Shown here in pieces: positions 60,660 through 64,000 of a stretch of 64,000 nt of DNA. The notes under the pieces are model-generated. The model worked only from the letters and a program-made list of their open reading frames with translations. It did no database searches and was not told the DNA's origin. Numbering within the stretch: the stretch's first letter is position 1; the number at the start of each line of letters is the position of its first letter. The stretch covers positions 1 to 64,000 of the forward strand of contig PXBF01000078.1 in assembly GCA_003567005.1 (NCBI GenBank), given 5' to 3'. A program made the position numbers and the translations under genes. This DNA comes from PVC group bacterium. Lineage in GTDB: Bacteria > Verrucomicrobiota > Kiritimatiellia > UBA8416.

Positions 60660-61522
60660 GGCATCAGTAAATCGAGATAGGCTTGCCAAAGCGTTGGGCC
60701 CCAATACATCCACACTAGTGCACCAAGCGCCAGGTAGGGACCGAAAGGAATGCGGCTTTGCATCTCTTTTTTGCGTGCCAGAATGAATGAAACGCCCACG
60801 AAGGTGCCAGCGAAGGATGCAACGATAATGGTACATAGCACGGCGGGCCACCCAAAGAATGCCCCAATGGCTCCCATGAGTTTGACGTCCCCGAATCCCA
60901 TGGCCTCTTTCTTAAAGGCGAATTCTCCTAATACTGCCACTGCCCACAGGCTGCCGAATCCTACGCTCAGACCGATAAGGGATTGGATCAAACCATCCAG
61001 CCAGGTGGTTTGGTTATGCAGGGCCGGGACCACCGTACTAGCCAGTACCCCCAGAATCATGCCGCCAAGCGTGACGCGATCTGGAATGATCATGTGATCG
61101 AAATCGACAAAGGTTCCCAGCACAAGCCCCATGATGACGAGCCAATATACGGATACAACCGGTAAGCTTGTCACGGGATCCAGTCCCAGTAACCGGGAGC
61201 CATCGGTCACGTCGAACTTGAGCCAAGCAAGCAAGAATAGACAGCCAGTGAGCAGTTCTACCCCGATATAACGCGGAGAAATTTCCTTTTTGCAGTATGC
61301 ACAGCGCCCTCGTAAGGCTAACCAGGAGAAGATCGGTACGTTCTGATACCATCGTATCGAAGTATTGCAGGACGGACAGTGCGAGCCGGGATGAACTACA
61401 GACTCTTCCCGCGGGATCCTGTAGATACAGACATTCAGAAAACTGCCAATGCAAGCTCCCCAACAAAACGACAATATCGTCATGAAAGGATACCAAGGGA
61501 ATGCAGGTGAGGTAATGTTCAT
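60656..61522 (-). CDS. pilD: Prepilin peptidase / N-methyltransferase PilD
   Basis: PilD cleaves the prepilin leader and methylates the new N-terminus. The 288-residue membrane protein has the cytoplasmic CxxC pairs (CPSC, CAYC), the first aspartate in TFVDFDHMIIPD and the aspartyl-protease GFGD at about residues 190-195 (GFGDVKLMG). ATG 61522 (MNITSPAFPW) is chosen over a long upstream extension that runs into aroE. It is third in the leuA-aroE-pilD run. Its TAA stop shares three bases with the ovoA stop on the other strand. Confidence 0.94.
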   Translation of the reverse strand: MNITSPAFPWYPFMTILSFCWGACIGSFLNVCIYRIPREESVVHPGSHCPSCNTSIRWYQNVPIFSWLALRGRCAYCKKEISPRYIGVELLTGCLFLLAWLKFDVTDGSRLLGLDPVTSLPVVSVYWLVIMGLVLGTFVDFDHMIIPDRVTLGGMILGVLASTVVPALHNQTTWLDGLIQSLIGLSVGFGSLWAVAVLGEFAFKKEAMGFGDVKLMGAIGAFFGWPAVLCTIIVASFAGTFVGVSFILARKKEMQSRIPFGPYLALGALVWMYWGPTLWQAYLDLLMP

Positions 61523-61535
61523 ATCGTGTATTTTG

Positions 61536-62405
61536 CTATTGTTGTGGATATACGGCGGATTCAAGTGCTTTTCGCATGGCTGCGATATCCGGTTTTTGGC
61601 CTGTCCATATTTCAAATGATCTTGCCCCCTGATGCAACAGCATCCCCAGACCATTGGCTGTGCGAGCCCCCGAGGGGGCCGCCGCATGCATCACTGCCGT
61701 TTCTGGATACATGTAAATCATATCGAAGACAATCTGTTGCGGACGAAATGCTTCCGGGGGAAGGGGACTAGGATCATCCGGGTTCATCCCGACAGGGCTT
61801 GCTTGCACGACGAGGTCGGTATGTCGAACGGTTTCTGGCCATGCCGATGGCGTAGTGCCAGCCTGCTTTACAACGGTTTTGGCCGATAGAGATGCTAGCT
61901 CTCTGTCTAGCGCATGCATGCGATCCGCATCTACATCAGCCAGTACAATTTCTTTTGCGCCTGCTACCGCGCAAGTGATGGCCACTGCACGTCCGGCTCC
62001 CCCGCAGCCGAGCATGAAAATGCGCATATCTTTGGGGTGTGCCGCAAAGGCATCTTGTATCGCCAAGAGAAACCCATCGCCATCCGTGCTATGCCCGCAA
62101 AGTTTATCATTTGGCAAGAACTCCACCGTATTCACAGAGCCGGTCAAGCGTGCCGATTCAGCAATGTCATCTACTCCCCGGAAGGCGACTTCTTTTAGTG
62201 GAACGGTAAGGTTAACACCTTTGAACCCAAGCTTACCCATAGAGCGTAATGCGTCCATCAGATGCGCAGGGGGCATGTCGAATGCCAGATATAGCGCATC
62301 GAGCCCCAAGGCATGGATAGAAGCATTGTGCATGACCGGTGAAAGCGTATGTCCAATGGGATGACCCAATACGGCAAATACATTGGTCTTGGCACTAATA
62401 TGCAT
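61536..62405 (-). CDS. aroE: Shikimate dehydrogenase
   Basis: AroE reduces 3-dehydroshikimate with NADPH in aromatic amino acid synthesis. The 289-residue protein has the substrate loop GHPIGHTLSPVMHN, the catalytic Lys in NLTVPLK and Asp in HSTDGDG, the cofactor loop GCGGAGRAV and the C-terminal GLGMLLHQGARSFEIWTG. AAGGGG lies 5 bases before ATG 62405. It is 13 bases upstream of pilD and 17 downstream of leuA. Confidence 0.96.
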   Translation of the reverse strand: MHISAKTNVFAVLGHPIGHTLSPVMHNASIHALGLDALYLAFDMPPAHLMDALRSMGKLGFKGVNLTVPLKEVAFRGVDDIAESARLTGSVNTVEFLPNDKLCGHSTDGDGFLLAIQDAFAAHPKDMRIFMLGCGGAGRAVAITCAVAGAKEIVLADVDADRMHALDRELASLSAKTVVKQAGTTPSAWPETVRHTDLVVQASPVGMNPDDPSPLPPEAFRPQQIVFDMIYMYPETAVMHAAAPSGARTANGLGMLLHQGARSFEIWTGQKPDIAAMRKALESAVYPQQ

Positions 62406-62422
62406 GCGTACCCCTTTTCTTA

Positions 62423-63997
62423 TTACGGTGTAATTGCAGTGGGATCTTCTGTTTCCTCAGATGTGTTTGCCACCTGCTGCAAGGATGCCATGCGGTTCAC
62501 GCAAGAGAGATAGGCGCGCGCACCGGCTTCAACAATGTCCGTGCATGCTGATTTGGCGCTCAAGACAGGGCCACGGTCAAACTGGACGCGCACACTCACT
62601 TCGCCCATTGCATCTTTGCCTGTTGTGATCGCCTGCAGGGCAAAGTCCACGAGTGTGCCATGAATGCCCGTGATACGATCAATGGTTTTGAGGGCTGCAT
62701 CGACGGGACCATCTCCGCAAGCAGCATCTTGCAGGATTTCATCCCCGCGTCGAATACGAACCGTGGCCGTCGGGACAACTTCTGTGCCGGTTGAAACTTG
62801 TAAATGATCCAGCACATAAACCCCTTCGGCATCGGTCATTTCCTGATGCGCAATCATCAGCAGATCATCATCATAAATCTGTTTCTTCTTGTCTGCCAAC
62901 TCGATAAAGCGCTCGTAGGCTTTCTCGATTTCCTCTTCCGACAAAACAAGGCCCATTTGCGTCAAGCGATGTTTGAAAGCATGTCTGCCGGAGTGTTTGC
63001 CCAGAACCAGATCGGTATCTTCAATGCCGACTTCCTGCGGGCGCATAATCTCATACGTGGAACGCTCCTTGAGCATTCCGTCCTGATGAATGCCGGACTC
63101 ATGTGCAAATGCATTGGCACCAACAATTGCCTTGTTACGCTGGATATTCATCCCTGTCAACTGGCTGACCAAACGACTGGTCTTGTACAAACGCTCGGAC
63201 TTGATTTCTGTATAGAGACCTTGAAATTCGTCTTTGCGCACTTTCAATGCCATCACAATCTCTTCCAGTGCCGCATTGCCGGCACGCTCTCCTAGCCCGT
63301 TGATCGTACACTCAATTCCGCGTGCCCCGGCTTGCACCGCAGCAATGGAGTTTGCCACAGCCAGACCCAGGTCATTATGACAATGAACATGAATTCTTGC
63401 TTGTCCGATATTGGGGACAGTGTCATACAAGCGTTTAATTACATCTCCAAATTCACTGGGAATGGAATATCCCACGGTGTCAGGTATGTTCACCGTTGTT
63501 GCGCCGGCATCGATCGCGGCCTCCACGACTTGCGCCAAAAACGCAGGCTCGGTGCGCGAGGCGTCTTCAGGACTGAACTCAATATCTTGGACAAATGATT
63601 TTGCGCGTTTTATAGAGGCGATTGCCTGTTTGATGATTTCGTCTTGCGCTTTCTTGAGTTTGAATTCCCGGTGAATCTTGGAGGTGGCCAGAAAAACATG
63701 AATACGCGGTTTGTCGGCGGGCATAACCGCATCCGCGCAACGCGTAATATCTTTCTCGATGCATCGCGCCAAACCAGCAATCGTTGGGCCTTTGATTTGC
63801 TCGGCGATAGCCTTGACGGCGGCGAAATCATCGGGAGATGCAATCGGAAACCCTGCTTCAATGATATCAACATTTAATAATGCTAGTTGTCTGGCGACAT
63901 CCAGTTTTTCGCGATGATTCAAACTGGCTCCGGGGGACTGTTCGCCATCGCGTAATGTTGTGTCGAAAATAAACACTTTATTTGGGTCCGCTTGCAT
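62423..63997 (-). CDS. leuA: 2-Isopropylmalate synthase
   Basis: LeuA condenses acetyl-CoA and 2-oxoisovalerate, the first step of leucine synthesis. The 524-residue protein has the DRE-TIM signature FDTTLRDGEQSPG, the metal motif HVHCHNDLGLA and the regulatory leucine-binding domain from about residue 390 (DAACGDGPVDAALKTIDRITG). ATG 63997 fits family N-termini, so the gene appears complete; the upstream signals lie beyond the window edge. Confidence 0.95.
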   Translation of the reverse strand: MQADPNKVFIFDTTLRDGEQSPGASLNHREKLDVARQLALLNVDIIEAGFPIASPDDFAAVKAIAEQIKGPTIAGLARCIEKDITRCADAVMPADKPRIHVFLATSKIHREFKLKKAQDEIIKQAIASIKRAKSFVQDIEFSPEDASRTEPAFLAQVVEAAIDAGATTVNIPDTVGYSIPSEFGDVIKRLYDTVPNIGQARIHVHCHNDLGLAVANSIAAVQAGARGIECTINGLGERAGNAALEEIVMALKVRKDEFQGLYTEIKSERLYKTSRLVSQLTGMNIQRNKAIVGANAFAHESGIHQDGMLKERSTYEIMRPQEVGIEDTDLVLGKHSGRHAFKHRLTQMGLVLSEEEIEKAYERFIELADKKKQIYDDDLLMIAHQEMTDAEGVYVLDHLQVSTGTEVVPTATVRIRRGDEILQDAACGDGPVDAALKTIDRITGIHGTLVDFALQAITTGKDAMGEVSVRVQFDRGPVLSAKSACTDIVEAGARAYLSCVNRMASLQQVANTSEETEDPTAITP

Positions 63998-64000
63998 GAC

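Overview
The window is 64 kb of ordinary bacterial chromosome with about 50 protein genes packed on both strands. I see no rRNA, tRNA, CRISPR array, prophage or classical insertion sequence. The cell is Gram-negative-like: it has lipoprotein and Sec-type signals, a type IV pilus machine, MscS, and Memo/YugP-type peptidase families. A sulfatase / heparinase-like lyase / sulfatase block, a Na+-pumping oxaloacetate decarboxylase, an NSS Na+ symporter, a four-helix-bundle (23S IVS-type) ORF between repeat arrays, and a small conserved protein of a type I associate with the PVC group together suggest a fermentative member of the PVC superphylum, perhaps Kiritimatiellota, Lentisphaerota or Verrucomicrobiota. 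That placement is inference; no marker gene here settles it.

Layout. 1-806: non-coding and repeat-rich (7-bp and 13-bp tandem repeats, a perfect 22-bp inverted repeat, further hairpins). 0.8-9.3 kb: grpE-dnaJ, mutM, an FAD-linked oxidase, mazG, a Memo-family protein, a small unknown, proC and an MscS channel. 9.4-18.1 kb: an M48 lipoprotein peptidase, the four-helix-bundle element, ettA, a GT-C/TPR membrane protein, tadA, two peptide-ABC ATPases and a YugP-like peptidase. 18.2-26 kb: two sulfatases around a heparinase II/III-like protein, then a fused MFS/spermidine-synthase-like protein. 26.2-31 kb: fumC, a HAD phosphatase, a GtrA-like protein, pyrC and a KAS-type synthase. 31-36.7 kb: pilT, then oadG-oadA-oadB-rdgB, with oadA broken by a one-base frameshift, and ftsB. 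36.8-47.7 kb: priA, an XRE/zinc-ribbon regulator, a stand-alone PurH cyclohydrolase domain, a PHP nuclease, a sensor kinase/NarL regulator pair, uvrB and an NSS transporter. 47.7-55.9 kb: three pilin-like genes behind a good sigma-54 promoter match, facing an NtrC-type activator, pilC and pilB. 56-64 kb: a pteridine-reductase-like SDR, folB, a divergent Mur ligase and ovoA (ovothiol), facing leuA-aroE-pilD.

How it fits together. Type IV pilus parts are spread over three loci (pilT; pilins-activator-pilC-pilB; pilD); the sigma-54 promoter and adjacent activator suggest PilR-like control of the pilins. The sulfatase/lyase block points to use of sulfated glycans. The oad genes and the NSS carrier point to a sodium-based energy economy. 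The most notable points are the oadA frameshift, the sigma-54 pilin promoter, ovoA next to an unusual Mur ligase, the repeat-flanked four-helix-bundle element, three unrelated 7-bp repeat families, the PurH fragment and the XRE/zinc-ribbon regulator.
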